DNA from: Enterovibrio sp051650965
GTDB taxonomy: Bacteria; Pseudomonadota; Gammaproteobacteria; Enterobacterales; Vibrionaceae
DNA: 64,000 nt
Assembly (NCBI GenBank): GCA_051650965.1
Contig: JBOFRL010000037.1
Span: 1 to 64,000, forward strand
Reading direction: 5' to 3'
How positions within the stretch are numbered: position 1 is the stretch's first letter; every line of letters begins with the position of its first letter. Below the pieces are notes generated by a model. That model was not told the DNA's origin and did not search any database. It worked only from the letters and a program-made list of their open reading frames with translations. A program made the translations under genes and the position numbers. Below are positions 1 through 9,236 of this stretch, piece after piece.

Positions 1-114
1 GGCGACCATAGCATCTTGGCCCCACCTGTTCCCATTCCGAACACAGAAGTGAAACGAGATAGCGCCGATGGTAGTGTGGGGTTTCCCCATGTGAGAGTAG
101 GACATTGCCAGACA
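1..114 (+). rRNA. rrf: 5S ribosomal RNA, 5' end cut by the window edge
   Basis: The stretch matches the bacterial 5S pattern: the CCGAACACAGAAGTGAAACG loop-C region, then GCGCCGATGGTAGTGTGGGG and GAGAGTAGGACATTGCCAGAC near the 3' end. By comparison with the E. coli gene about six bases of the 5' strand of the terminal helix lie outside the window. The rRNA operon therefore lies to the left and transcribes into this window. The 3' end is placed within a base or two. Confidence 0.93.
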
Positions 115-127
115 CCTAATTCAAACG

Positions 128-160
128 AAAGCCGACTCATTGAGTCGGCTTTTTGTTTTT
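128..160 (+). terminator. Rho-independent terminator of the rRNA operon
   Basis: A 12-bp perfect inverted repeat (AAAGCCGACTCA / TGAGTCGGCTTT) with almost no loop is followed by a T-rich run, 14 bases after the 5S gene. Confidence 0.9.
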
Positions 161-305
161 CATCTCGCGCAGCAGTTCAACCGCTTTCGCGCAAATGGTA
201 GACTGTGCGCATCAAAATTTATCCAAAAGTTGGCCCGCCTCATGTGGCATAGCCGCTGCGGCCGATCTGCTTGGCTTTTATCTGTGACTGTTTACCGAGG
301 GCGTA

Positions 306-3167
306 ATGGAAAAAAATTATAACCCAACTGCAATTGAAAATTTGTTATACCAGCATTGGGAGGAGCAAGGCTTCTTTAAGCCGCATGGTGATCTGACTCA
401 ACCTGCGTATAGCATTATGATCCCGCCGCCTAACGTGACGGGCAGCTTGCACATGGGGCACGCTTTCCAAGATACCATCATGGATACGCTGATCCGCGCG
501 CAGCGCATGAAGGGCAAAAATACGCTGTGGCAGGTCGGTACGGATCACGCCGGTATCGCTACGCAGATGGTGGTTGAGCGCAAAATCGCGCAAGAAGAGA
601 ATAAAACCAAACACGATTATGGACGCGACGCTTTCATCGACAAAATTTGGGAGTGGAAAGCGCAGTCCGGCAACACCATCACCTCGCAGCTGCGCCGCCT
701 TGGCGCCTCGGTTGACTGGAGCAAAGAGCGCTTCACGATGGATGAAGGCTTTAACGCAGCGGTGCAAGAGGTGTTCGTGCGCCTGCACGAGCAAGATCTT
801 ATCTACCGCGGCAAACGTCTGGTGAACTGGGACCCGAAACTGCACACCGCCATTTCTGATCTGGAAGTGGAAAATAAAGAGCAAAAAGGGCACATGTGGT
901 ACATCCGCTACCCGCTTGCCGACGGCGCAACGACCCCTGATGGCCAAGACTATATCGTGGTTGCGACAACGCGTCCTGAAACTATGCTCGGCGACACCGG
1001 CGTCGCGGTTAACCCGCAAGATCCGCGCTATAAGGATTTGATCGGTAAATGTGTTGTGCTGCCAATTATCGGCCGCAAAATTCCTATCGTCGGCGATGAG
1101 CATGCCGATATGACCAAAGGCACAGGCTGCGTGAAGATCACGCCGGCGCATGATTTTAATGACCACGAAGTGGGCAAGCGCCATCAGCTGCCGATGATCA
1201 ATATTTTCACCATCGATGCGCATATCGCTGATCAAGCGCAAGTTTATTGCACTAAAGGGCTGCCATCACAAGCTTACAGCAGCGAGTTGCCGCCGCATTT
1301 TTGCGGACTTGAGCGATTTGCCGCGCGTAAAGCGATTGTGGCAGAGCTGGACGCGCTTGGGCTGCTGCAAGAGATCAAAGATCATGATCTGACTGTGCCT
1401 TACGGCGATCGCGGCGGCGTGGTGATCGAGCCGCTGCTGACCGACCAATGGTACGTGCGTACCGAAACGCTGGCTAAACCTGCGATTGCGGCGGTGGAAA
1501 ATGGCGACATCCAATTTGTGCCTAAGCAATATGAAAACATGTATTTTTCTTGGATGCGCGATATTCAAGATTGGTGTATTTCACGTCAGCTGTGGTGGGG
1601 ACATCGCATCCCTGCTTGGTACGATGACGCGGGTAATGTCTATGTGGGCCGCAGCGAAGCGGAAGTGCGCGAGAAGCATAAGCTCGCCAGCAGCGTGGCG
1701 TTAAGGCAGGATCAAGACGTGCTCGACACGTGGTTCTCCTCGGCGCTGTGGACCTTTGCAACACTCGGCTGGCCGCAAAAAACCGCCGATCTGGCCGTGT
1801 TCCACCCTACCGACGTGCTTGTGACCGGTTTTGACATCATCTTTTTCTGGGTCGCGCGCATGATCATGATGACCATGCATTTCATCAAAGATGAAAATGG
1901 CAAGCCGCAAGTTCCTTTCAAAACGGTTTATGTGACAGGGCTTATTCGCGATGAAAATGGCGATAAAATGTCAAAATCAAAGGGGAACGTGCTCGATCCT
2001 CTGGATATGATCGACGGCATCGATTTAGAAACGTTGGTAGCCAAACGCACCGCGAACATGATGCAGCCGCAGCTGGCCGCCAAAATCGAGAAAAACACCC
2101 GCAAAACCTTTGCCGACGGCATTGAAGCGCACGGCACCGATGCGCTGCGCTTTACGCTGGCCGCGATGGCGTCGACTGGGCGCGACATCAACTGGGACAT
2201 GAAGCGTCTTGAGGGCTACCGCAATTTCTGTAACAAGTTGTGGAACGCGAGCCGTTACGTGCTGATGAACACGCAGGAGCATGACTGCGGCCTTGATGGC
2301 AGTGCGCCGCTGGCGTTCTCACTCGCCGACCGCTGGATCGAGGCGAAATTCACCTTGGCCGCGCAAGAGTTCAACGCGCAGCTTGACAGCTATCGACTTG
2401 ATTTAGCTGCAAAAACTTTGTACGAATTTATTTGGGACGAGTTTTGCGATTGGTATTTAGAGCTGACGAAGCCTATTTTGTGGAAAGGCGATGCGGCGGC
2501 GCAGCGTGCGGCGCGCTTTACGCTGCTCACCGTGCTGGAAAAAACGCTGCGTTTAGCGCATCCCATCATCCCTTACATCACCGAGTCTATCTGGCAAAAT
2601 GTGCGCCAGCAATTACCGAATATCACAGGCGACACCATCATGCTGCAGCCGCTGCCGCAGTTTGAGGCCGAGCGCGCTTGTGCTAAGAGTCTCGCCGACA
2701 TGGCGTGGGTCAAGGAGTTTATCATTGCCATTCGTAACCTGCGCGCAGAATATGCGATTGCGCCAAGCAAGGGGCTAAGCGTGTGGCTAAAAGCGGCGGA
2801 CGAGAGCGATTGTGCGCGTATGCAAGAGAATAAAGCGGTGTTGCAATCGCTGGTGAAGCTTGACGAGATCACGCTGCATGACGGCGCGCAAACGCTGCCA
2901 GTGTGCGCTAGCGTTCTGGTTGGGCAATCGACGTTGCTGCTGCCGATGGCGGGGCTTATCGACAAAGAAGCTGAGCTTGCGCGTCTTGAGAAAGAAATTG
3001 GCAAGATTCACGGTGAAATTGCGCGCATTGACGGCAAATTGTCGAATCAAGCGTTTGTGGCAAAAGCGCCGCAAGCGGTGGTTGAGGTTGAGCGTGACAA
3101 GCTCGCCGGCTATCAAGATGGGCTTGTGAAGTTACTTGAGCAACAAGCGATGGTAGCTGCGCTGTAA
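306..3167 (+). CDS. valS: Valyl-tRNA synthetase
   Basis: Class I aminoacyl-tRNA synthetase that charges tRNA-Val in the cytoplasm. The 953-residue protein has the usual length for bacterial ValRS. The HIGH-type signature is HMGH at residues 49-52 within PPPNVTGSLHMGH, and the KMSKS loop is at about 554-558. The editing (CP1) domain with TTRPETMLGDT lies between them. The C-terminal 70 residues have the charged heptad pattern of the tRNA-binding coiled coil typical of ValRS. ATG start; no gene precedes it closer than the 5S terminator, and the 145-bp gap should hold its promoter. In many gammaproteobacteria valS follows pepA-holC; here it converges on ridA-pyrI-pyrB-pepA, so the neighbourhood is rearranged and holC is not in view. 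Confidence 0.98.
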   Translation: MEKNYNPTAIENLLYQHWEEQGFFKPHGDLTQPAYSIMIPPPNVTGSLHMGHAFQDTIMDTLIRAQRMKGKNTLWQVGTDHAGIATQMVVERKIAQEENKTKHDYGRDAFIDKIWEWKAQSGNTITSQLRRLGASVDWSKERFTMDEGFNAAVQEVFVRLHEQDLIYRGKRLVNWDPKLHTAISDLEVENKEQKGHMWYIRYPLADGATTPDGQDYIVVATTRPETMLGDTGVAVNPQDPRYKDLIGKCVVLPIIGRKIPIVGDEHADMTKGTGCVKITPAHDFNDHEVGKRHQLPMINIFTIDAHIADQAQVYCTKGLPSQAYSSELPPHFCGLERFAARKAIVAELDALGLLQEIKDHDLTVPYGDRGGVVIEPLLTDQWYVRTETLAKPAIAAVENGDIQFVPKQYENMYFSWMRDIQDWCISRQLWWGHRIPAWYDDAGNVYVGRSEAEVREKHKLASSVALRQDQDVLDTWFSSALWTFATLGWPQKTADLAVFHPTDVLVTGFDIIFFWVARMIMMTMHFIKDENGKPQVPFKTVYVTGLIRDENGDKMSKSKGNVLDPLDMIDGIDLETLVAKRTANMMQPQLAAKIEKNTRKTFADGIEAHGTDALRFTLAAMASTGRDINWDMKRLEGYRNFCNKLWNASRYVLMNTQEHDCGLDGSAPLAFSLADRWIEAKFTLAAQEFNAQLDSYRLDLAAKTLYEFIWDEFCDWYLELTKPILWKGDAAAQRAARFTLLTVLEKTLRLAHPIIPYITESIWQNVRQQLPNITGDTIMLQPLPQFEAERACAKSLADMAWVKEFIIAIRNLRAEYAIAPSKGLSVWLKAADESDCARMQENKAVLQSLVKLDEITLHDGAQTLPVCASVLVGQSTLLLPMAGLIDKEAELARLEKEIGKIHGEIARIDGKLSNQAFVAKAPQAVVEVERDKLAGYQDGLVKLLEQQAMVAAL

Positions 3168-3282
3168 CTGTAAGATTTTTCTCATATGACAGCCCTTTAA
3201 GCTGCAAGAGTTTAAAGGGCTACGCCGTTTCGCTGGCTGCGTAAGAGATTGATTTTACGCAACTTGCGGCGCAAAAATAAAG

Positions 3283-3311
3283 AATGCTATCCGTGTAGAT
3301 AGCATTTTTTT
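3283..3311 (+). terminator. Terminator after valS, possibly shared with ridA
   Basis: AATGCTATC and GATAGCATT form a 9-bp stem with a 6-base loop, followed by seven T residues on the plus strand. The minus strand also continues into a moderately T-rich stretch, so it could end ridA transcription from the other side. A second perfect hairpin without a T tail (AGCCCTTTAA at 3191-3200 with its complement at 3211-3221) sits just after valS. Confidence 0.85.
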
Positions 3312-3316
3312 ATCAA

Positions 3317-3715
3317 TTAGCGTTGCGTTGCTCTGAGCGCAATGGCTTCAATTTCGATGCCGACGTCTTTTGGCAGACGCGCTACTTGCACGCATGAGCG
3401 CGCAGGGAATTGCTCGATCCCTTTTTTAGCAAAGAAGTCGCTATACACTTGATTTATTTGCGAAAACTGACCAAGGTCGGTAACAAAAACGGTAGTTTTG
3501 ATGATATCTGCCATCGTCAAATTTGCCGCCGCTAGCACAGCTTGCACATTTTCCAGTGACTGCTGCGTTTGCTGCTCAATGCTCGCAGGCACTTCGCCGG
3601 TGTGCGGGTTAAGCGGAATTTGTCCGGAAGTGAAAACTAAGTTACCCAAATCAACACCTTGCACGTAAGGGCCAATAGCTGCAGGCGCGTTGTCGCTATG
3701 CAAAATCTTTTTCAT
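3317..3715 (-). CDS. ridA: RidA family enamine/imine deaminase
   Basis: Hydrolyses reactive 2-aminoacrylate and related imines produced by PLP enzymes such as threonine/serine dehydratases. The 132-residue length is standard for the RidA/YjgF family. Family marks include TSGQIPLNPHTG in the N-terminal half and FPARSCVQVARLPKD near the C-terminus, which carries the conserved substrate-binding arginine. The start codon lies inside the end of pyrI (20-bp overlap), so ridA is translationally coupled to pyrI. The order pyrB-pyrI-ridA is the classic gammaproteobacterial arrangement. Confidence 0.96.
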   Translation of the reverse strand: MKKILHSDNAPAAIGPYVQGVDLGNLVFTSGQIPLNPHTGEVPASIEQQTQQSLENVQAVLAAANLTMADIIKTTVFVTDLGQFSQINQVYSDFFAKKGIEQFPARSCVQVARLPKDVGIEIEAIALRATQR

Positions 3716-4214
3716 TATTTTTGAAAACCTCGTTGTGATGGGCTAAGTCTGGATCCCAGCGCATGATTTCGCGCGAGAACAGTTTTTCGCAAAAGTGACA
3801 TTTAAACGCAAGTTCATGCCCCTTTTCAATCAATAAAAAATCGCTGGCGACACTTTTTTCGTCGTGGGTGATGCAGTTGCTGTTCGGGCAGATGAATAGG
3901 CCGTGAATTGTGCTCGGCAAGCTTGGCGTGATCTTTTCAACCAAGCGGCACTGCTTAATGCAGTTGATGGTCGCATTGGGCGCGAGCAGTGCGAGTAGCT
4001 GCGCTTGCTTGGGCACCAAAAACATGTTTTCGATTTTGATGATATCTTTTTTGCCAAGCAGGTGTGATGGCAAATTGAGCGCGAGCACCAGCCGGTGCGA
4101 AAGCATGTGCTGCTGAAAAAGCTGCATCACTTGTAGCCCAACGCCGGCCGGAATGTGGTCAATCACTGTGCCATTTTCGATAGCTTCAACTGTTAATTGT
4201 CGTTGATTGTTCAT
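3696..4214 (-). CDS. pyrI: Aspartate carbamoyltransferase regulatory chain
   Basis: Allosteric subunit of ATCase; it binds CTP/UTP (inhibition) and ATP (activation) and contacts the catalytic chain through a zinc domain. The protein starts with the family's nucleotide-binding segment (TVEAIENGTVIDHIPAG). The zinc-binding cysteines appear as CPNSNC and CHFC, the E. coli spacing. At 172 residues it is about 19 longer than E. coli PyrI; the excess is a C-terminal tail rich in Asn/Lys that runs into ridA. It lies 12 bp after pyrB, so the two are co-transcribed. The extra tail is not in the family core and its role is unknown. Confidence 0.96.
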   Translation of the reverse strand: MNNQRQLTVEAIENGTVIDHIPAGVGLQVMQLFQQHMLSHRLVLALNLPSHLLGKKDIIKIENMFLVPKQAQLLALLAPNATINCIKQCRLVEKITPSLPSTIHGLFICPNSNCITHDEKSVASDFLLIEKGHELAFKCHFCEKLFSREIMRWDPDLAHHNEVFKNNEKDFA

Positions 4215-4226
4215 GATTTTTTCTCG

Positions 4227-5153
4227 CTAAATGGAACCGTTGAGGATCATCGCCAGCAAAGCTTGACGCGCATAGACCCCGTTTTGTGCTTGAGTAAAAT
4301 AGTAAGCGTGTGAAGTGCTGTCGACCATAGTGTCGATTTCATCGACCCTTGGCAGTGGATGGAGCACTTTCAGGTTTGGCTTGGCATGCACAAGTTTTGG
4401 CAAATCCAAAATAAACGCCGATTTGATGTGCTGATATTCAGACTCATCGAGCCGCTCACGCTGCACGCGCGTCATGTACAAAATATCGAGTTGCGGCAAC
4501 ACTTGCTCGATACTGGTGTGTTGACTGTAGCTTTGGCCGTTTTGTTGTAGCTGCTGCAGAATGTGGTCAGGCATCGCGAGCGCGTTCGGAGAGATGAAAT
4601 AAAAGTGGTTATTGGAAAATTTTGCCAGCGCCTGCGATAACGAGTGCACTGTGCGACCATACTTGAGATCGCCAACCATGGCAATATGCAAGTTATCAAG
4701 GCGTTGCTGCGTTTCGTAGATGGTAAAAAGATCGAGCAGCGTTTGGCTTGGGTGCTGATTGGCGCCGTCGCCCGCATTGATCACCGGAACGTTGCCGGTA
4801 AATTTGGCAGCTAGCCGCGCAGCTCCGTCTTTGGGATGGCGAATGACCACCGCGTCGGCGTAGGAGCTGATGATCTGCATCGAGTCGGCGAGCGTTTCGC
4901 CTTTTTTGCCGGCAGAGGTTGAATTGCTGTCGGCAAAGCCTATCACGCTGCCGCCAAGGCGCTGTACCGCGGTTTCAAAGGAAAGGCGTGTGCGCGTTGA
5001 TGCTTCAAAAAAGCAGCTCGCCACGACTTTGCCTTTTAGCAGATGCGGCGCAGGAGTCGCTTTGATTTTGCTAGCAAGTTCGATAAGTTGCTCCAGATCA
5101 TTTTTGGAGAAGTCGGTGATGGAGAGAAAGTGTTGCTGATAGAGAGAGCGCAT
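4227..5153 (-). CDS. pyrB: Aspartate carbamoyltransferase catalytic chain
   Basis: Condenses carbamoyl phosphate and L-aspartate in the committed step of pyrimidine synthesis. The 308-residue length fits PyrB. The carbamoyl-phosphate motif STRTR is at residues 52-56; the mobile-loop segment RHPKDGAARLA, the HPSQTLLDL motif and PLPRVDEID follow in order. Start ATG at 5153 is supported by an AAGGAG ribosome site ten bases upstream. Together with pyrI downstream this encodes the regulated holoenzyme. The only DNA between the upstream pepA terminator's T run and the pyrB start is about 35 bp, too short for an obvious full promoter (see the terminator entry and finding). Confidence 0.97.
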   Translation of the reverse strand: MRSLYQQHFLSITDFSKNDLEQLIELASKIKATPAPHLLKGKVVASCFFEASTRTRLSFETAVQRLGGSVIGFADSNSTSAGKKGETLADSMQIISSYADAVVIRHPKDGAARLAAKFTGNVPVINAGDGANQHPSQTLLDLFTIYETQQRLDNLHIAMVGDLKYGRTVHSLSQALAKFSNNHFYFISPNALAMPDHILQQLQQNGQSYSQHTSIEQVLPQLDILYMTRVQRERLDESEYQHIKSAFILDLPKLVHAKPNLKVLHPLPRVDEIDTMVDSTSHAYYFTQAQNGVYARQALLAMILNGSI

Positions 5154-5187
5154 CGCATTAATACTCCTTATCTAGATATTCAAAGGT

Positions 5188-5213
5188 CAAAAAAATGCAG
5201 CCTTGCGGCTGCA
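5188..5213 (-). terminator. Strong hairpin between pepA and pyrB: pepA terminator or pyrBI attenuator
   Basis: On the minus strand a TGCAGCC/GGCTGCA 7-bp stem with a 4-base loop is followed directly by seven U residues. It begins 10 bases after the pepA stop codon and ends about 35 bases before the pyrB start. E. coli pyrBI is controlled by a UTP-sensitive attenuator placed similarly close to pyrB; the same use here is inference. Confidence 0.85.
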
Positions 5214-5222
5214 CCTGAAAAT

Positions 5223-6731
5223 TTATTCGCTCTGGGGGGCCCCAGCTCGATTTAACAAAAATTGCACCAGCAGTGGAACCGGCCGACCGGTTGCACCTTT
5301 GTTCTTACCGCTGCGCCAAGCTGTGCCTGCAATGTCGAGGTGCGCCCAGTTGAATTTTTTGGCAAAGCGTGACAAGAAGCAGCCCGCAGTGATGGCGCCG
5401 CCGCCAGGTCCGCCGATGTTGCTCATGTCGGCAAATGGACTTTTGAGCTGATCTTGATAATCGTCGGTCATCGGCAAACGCCACGCGCGGTCGAAGGCTT
5501 GCTCAGAAGCGTTCACCAGCTCGTGCGCCAGCGGGTTGTGGTTGGCCATCAGGCCGCTGATGTGGTGGCTGAGCGCAACAACGCAGGCGCCGGTCAACGT
5601 GGCAATATCAATCACGCACTCTGGCTCAAAACGCTCAGCGTAGGTCAGCACGTCGCACAACACGAGGCGACCTTCCGCGTCAGTGTTGAGCACTTCCACC
5701 GTTTGACCAGACAAAGTGGTAAGAATATCGCCAGGACGATAAGCGCCGCCGCCCGGCATATTTTCACAGCCTGCTAACACGCCAATCACGTTGAGTGGCA
5801 ATTTGAGCTGCGCCAGCGCTTTCATCACGCCAAACACCGCCGCCGCGCCGCACATGTCGTACTTCATCTCATCCATGTTGGCCGCAGGTTTGATGGAGAT
5901 GCCGCCGCTGTCAAAGGTCAACCCTTTGCCGATCAGCACAATCGGCTTGGCCGTCGCATCTGGGTGGCCTTGATAGGTGAGAATGGACATTTGCGCTTCG
6001 TTGTGCGAACCGGCGCTCACGGCTAAGTAGCTGTGCATGCCGATCTCTTTCATCTCTTGCTCGCCAACAACTTTGCACTCGATAAGCTCGCTCTCTGCGG
6101 CAAGGCGCTGCGCCTGCTCGGCAAGATAGACGGGCGTTGCGATGTTGGGCGGCATGTTAGCGAGATCGCAGCAGCTGCTCACGCCTTCAGCGACAGCAAG
6201 GCCGTGCGCAATCGCGCGCTCACCAATCGCCAGCTCGCGGCGAGTTGGCACGTTTAACGTCAACTTGCGCAGCGGGCGGCGAATTTCAGGCTTCACCGAT
6301 TTAAAGTGATTAAAGGTGTAAAGCTCTTCTTGTGTGCATTCAATTGCTTGGCGAATGTTCCAATAAATATCTTGCCCTTTGACATGCAGCTCGCTCAAAA
6401 AGCAGCTTGCTTCCATTGAGCCGGTGTCATTGAGTGTGGTGATGGTTTTTTTGATGATCTCTTTGTATTGGCGCTCGCCAAGCTCACGCTCTTTGCCGCA
6501 GCCGACGAGTAACACGCGCTCAGCTAAAATGTTGGGGACATGGTGCAGCAACAAAACTTGGCCGGCTTTCCCTTCGAGATCGCCACGGCGCAATAAATTG
6601 CTGATGTAACCGTTGCTGATCTTGTCAAGCTGCTCGGCAGCGCTAGAAAGGCGGCGCGGCTCAAATACGCCCACAACGATACAGGCGCTGCGCTGTTTTT
6701 CTGGGTTTCCGCTTTTTACACAAAATTCCAT
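5223..6731 (-). CDS. pepA: Leucyl aminopeptidase (PepA)
   Basis: M17 family metallo-aminopeptidase. The 502-residue length matches E. coli PepA. The catalytic region contains the metal-binding lysine/aspartate motif in GKGLTFDSGGISIKP and the family signature NTDAEGRL at residues 349-356. In E. coli PepA is also a DNA-binding protein that represses the carAB pyrimidine/arginine promoter and helps Xer recombination at cer-type sites; whether this copy does so cannot be read from the sequence. Placement immediately upstream of pyrBI on the same strand makes a link to pyrimidine control attractive. A 284-bp gap separates it from the divergent lptF. Confidence 0.97.
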   Translation of the reverse strand: MEFCVKSGNPEKQRSACIVVGVFEPRRLSSAAEQLDKISNGYISNLLRRGDLEGKAGQVLLLHHVPNILAERVLLVGCGKERELGERQYKEIIKKTITTLNDTGSMEASCFLSELHVKGQDIYWNIRQAIECTQEELYTFNHFKSVKPEIRRPLRKLTLNVPTRRELAIGERAIAHGLAVAEGVSSCCDLANMPPNIATPVYLAEQAQRLAAESELIECKVVGEQEMKEIGMHSYLAVSAGSHNEAQMSILTYQGHPDATAKPIVLIGKGLTFDSGGISIKPAANMDEMKYDMCGAAAVFGVMKALAQLKLPLNVIGVLAGCENMPGGGAYRPGDILTTLSGQTVEVLNTDAEGRLVLCDVLTYAERFEPECVIDIATLTGACVVALSHHISGLMANHNPLAHELVNASEQAFDRAWRLPMTDDYQDQLKSPFADMSNIGGPGGGAITAGCFLSRFAKKFNWAHLDIAGTAWRSGKNKGATGRPVPLLVQFLLNRAGAPQSE

Positions 6732-7015
6732 TATCGGTTTTTCCCCTTAAAGACAATAGCGGTCAAATATTAGATAATGCCGCTTTATATGCTGAAAAAT
6801 AAGTCCTTTCGGCTAATTAGCTTGCTATGTTCCAAAATAAGTTAAATCTATTTTCTATCCACCTGACTTTGCGCTTAGATAAGATCCTTCATTAGAACAC
6901 GCTGCCTCATTTTTTTGCGGGCACGCATTGGGTGCAAAAAGTAGAAAATTACCTTATTTGGCAAAAAACTAAAGTGATTTGACAAAAAAAACAAGTTTTA
7001 TAAAGGTGCAACTGT

Positions 7016-8119
7016 GTGATCATTATTCGTTATTTAATCCGAGAAACAATTAAAACTCAGTTAGCTGTGCTATTTGTGCTGCTGCTGGTCTTTTTTAGCC
7101 AAAAATTTATTCGCGTGCTTGCTACAGCCACTGAGGGCGGGATCCCTGCGAGTAAAGTGCTGACTTTAGTCAGTTTATACATGCCTTCGATGGCAATGCT
7201 GATGTTACCGCTGAGTTTGTACATTGCTATTTTGATCACCTTTGGCCGTCTTTATGCGCAAAGTGAGATCACGGTGATGAAAGCGACGGGGATTGGCAAC
7301 CGCTTTTTAAACCGCTCGGCACTTTATCTGGCGCTGATCACCGGCTGCATTGCTGGCGCGAACGCGTTGTGGCTTGTGCCATGGTCAAATAATGAAGAGA
7401 TCAAAGTGCTCGAGCAGCTTGAGGCTGATTCTGGGATCGAGCTGCTGACGAAAGGGCAAATTCAGTCTACGCCCGATGGCAAGGCGGTCATTTTCATCAG
7501 CGATATTGATAGCGACGCGCGCGAGCTGAAAAAAATCTTTGTTGCGCAGCGCACGAGCGCCGGCAATGTGCGTCCGAGCGTGCTGGTTGCAGAAAAAGGG
7601 CATGTGGCGTTTGCAAACGATGGGCGACAGCTACTCTCGCTAGAAAATGGCAAACGCTACGAAGGCGAGCCGCAGAGCCTAGATCACGCCATCACACAGT
7701 ACCGCCACTATCAGATTTTGATAGGCCAGCGCGAGGTGAAAGAGAAAAAACGCGACTGGGACAGCGTGCCGACGCAAGAGTTGTGGAATGATAGCTCCCC
7801 CGGCGCTAAGGCGGAGCTGCAGTGGCGTTTCACCATGATTTTGTGTATTCCGTTGATGACGATGGTCGTGGTGCCGCTGTGCGCCGTTAACCCGCGCCAA
7901 GGCCGCTTTGCTAAGCTTTTTCCTGCCATTTTGATCTATTTGACCTACTTTTTGGCCATCAGCGCCATGCGCTCGGCGCTAGAAAGTGGTAAAGAGGGGC
8001 TGCAATATGGGCTCATCTGGATCAATGTGGCGACCTTCTTGCTTGCGCTGCTGCAGCTGAGCTGGGATTCGTTGTGGGTGAGGAAAATCAAATGGCGTCT
8101 GCGAGGTGCACATGTTTAA
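7016..8119 (+). CDS. lptF: LPS export ABC transporter permease LptF
   Basis: Inner-membrane half of the LptB2FG complex that extracts lipopolysaccharide from the inner membrane. The 367-residue protein has the YjgP/YjgQ layout: N-terminal helices, a large periplasmic beta-jellyroll domain from about residue 125 to 245, and three C-terminal helices. The start is GTG, supported by an AAGGTG ribosome site 8 bases upstream and by the family-typical MIIIRYLIRE opening. Its stop overlaps lptG, so the two are coupled. Divergent from pepA, as in E. coli. Confidence 0.96.
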   Translation: MIIIRYLIRETIKTQLAVLFVLLLVFFSQKFIRVLATATEGGIPASKVLTLVSLYMPSMAMLMLPLSLYIAILITFGRLYAQSEITVMKATGIGNRFLNRSALYLALITGCIAGANALWLVPWSNNEEIKVLEQLEADSGIELLTKGQIQSTPDGKAVIFISDIDSDARELKKIFVAQRTSAGNVRPSVLVAEKGHVAFANDGRQLLSLENGKRYEGEPQSLDHAITQYRHYQILIGQREVKEKKRDWDSVPTQELWNDSSPGAKAELQWRFTMILCIPLMTMVVVPLCAVNPRQGRFAKLFPAILIYLTYFLAISAMRSALESGKEGLQYGLIWINVATFLLALLQLSWDSLWVRKIKWRLRGAHV

Positions 8120-9185
8120 GATCTTAGATCTTTATATTGGCCGCACGATCATTGCTACCACCTCGATCTGTTTGGCAACGCTGGTCGGCTTGTCTGCCAT
8201 CATTAAATTTGTTGAGCAGCTGCGCTCCGTCGGCGAGGGTTTTTTTACCACCGCTACGGCGCTGCAATATGTGCTTTTGACGATGCCGCGTGATCTTGAG
8301 ATGTTTTTCCCCATGGCGGTGCTGCTTGGCGCGCTGATAGGGCTTGGCTCACTGGCTTCAAGCTCGGAGCTGGTGGTGATGCAGGCGGCTGGCTTTTCCA
8401 AGCTCAACATTGGCGGCTCGGTGCTCAAAACGGCGATCCCGCTGATGCTGATTGTGCTGGTGCTGGGCGAGTGGGGCGCGCCGCAAGCGCAAAAGTACGC
8501 CAAAGAGACGCGCGCATACGCCAAATCTGGCGGTAGTATGCTGACTGCGCTGCACGGCGTGTGGGCGAAAGATGGCAATGATTTTATTTACATTAATCGC
8601 AGCGACTTGAGTGGCGATTTAAGCGGTATCACGATTTGGCGTTTTGATGGCGCGCAAAACCTGCGGGCGCAAATTTTTGCTAAAGCTGCGGAGCATGTTA
8701 GAGGTGACGAATGGCAGCTTAACGATGTTTTGATGCTCAATTTCGTGGAAGAAGCGGCGCTTTCTCAAATAAATCAAGAGACTATGATTTGGCACACCAC
8801 GCTTACGCCAGAAAAACTGACCATGGTGACCACTGACCCTGATGAATTGTCGCTGAGCGGCGTTTATGATTACGTGCAATATCTCAAAGCGTCGGAACAG
8901 GACGCGAGCCGCTATGAGCTGGCTTTTTGGCGCAAGGTGCTACAGCCTATCTCGATTGCGGTGATGATGCTGCTGGCGCTTAGCTTCATTTTTGGCCCGC
9001 TGCGCTCGGTGACGATGGGCGCGCGCGTTTTGTCGGGTGCGGTGTTTGGTTTTGCCTTTCACATTGCAAATGAGGTGTTTGGACCGATGGCGCTGGTTTA
9101 CCATCTGCCGCCGCTTATTGGCGCGCTGGTGCCAAGTGCCGTGTTCATTTTCCTTACTCTTTATCTGCTAAGACGCAAGTTATAA
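8112..9185 (+). CDS. lptG: LPS export ABC transporter permease LptG
   Basis: Partner permease of LptF; connects the LptB ATPases to LptC and the periplasmic bridge. The 357-residue protein has the same six-helix plus jellyroll architecture. I take the ATG at 8112 (MFKILDLYIGRTI) rather than the GTG at 8106: the latter lies within the likely ribosome site GAGGTG. The start overlaps the end of lptF by 8 bp. A strong terminator follows four bases after the stop, so lptFG is a two-gene unit. Confidence 0.96.
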   Translation: MFKILDLYIGRTIIATTSICLATLVGLSAIIKFVEQLRSVGEGFFTTATALQYVLLTMPRDLEMFFPMAVLLGALIGLGSLASSSELVVMQAAGFSKLNIGGSVLKTAIPLMLIVLVLGEWGAPQAQKYAKETRAYAKSGGSMLTALHGVWAKDGNDFIYINRSDLSGDLSGITIWRFDGAQNLRAQIFAKAAEHVRGDEWQLNDVLMLNFVEEAALSQINQETMIWHTTLTPEKLTMVTTDPDELSLSGVYDYVQYLKASEQDASRYELAFWRKVLQPISIAVMMLLALSFIFGPLRSVTMGARVLSGAVFGFAFHIANEVFGPMALVYHLPPLIGALVPSAVFIFLTLYLLRRKL

Positions 9186-9189
9186 AAAA

Positions 9190-9215
9190 GCGCGGGAGAG
9201 CCCGCGCCTTTTTTG
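9190..9215 (+). terminator. Terminator of lptFG
   Basis: GCGCGGG / CCCGCGC stem with a 4-base loop followed by CTTTTTTG. Confidence 0.92.
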
Positions 9216-9236
9216 AATGCTCAGTTTTTGGCAAGC

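Noticed and set aside
345..1241. 298-codon minus-strand frame inside valS
   Set aside because: It is antisense to the conserved ValRS catalytic domain, shows shadow-type Arg/His/Ala composition and has no family match.
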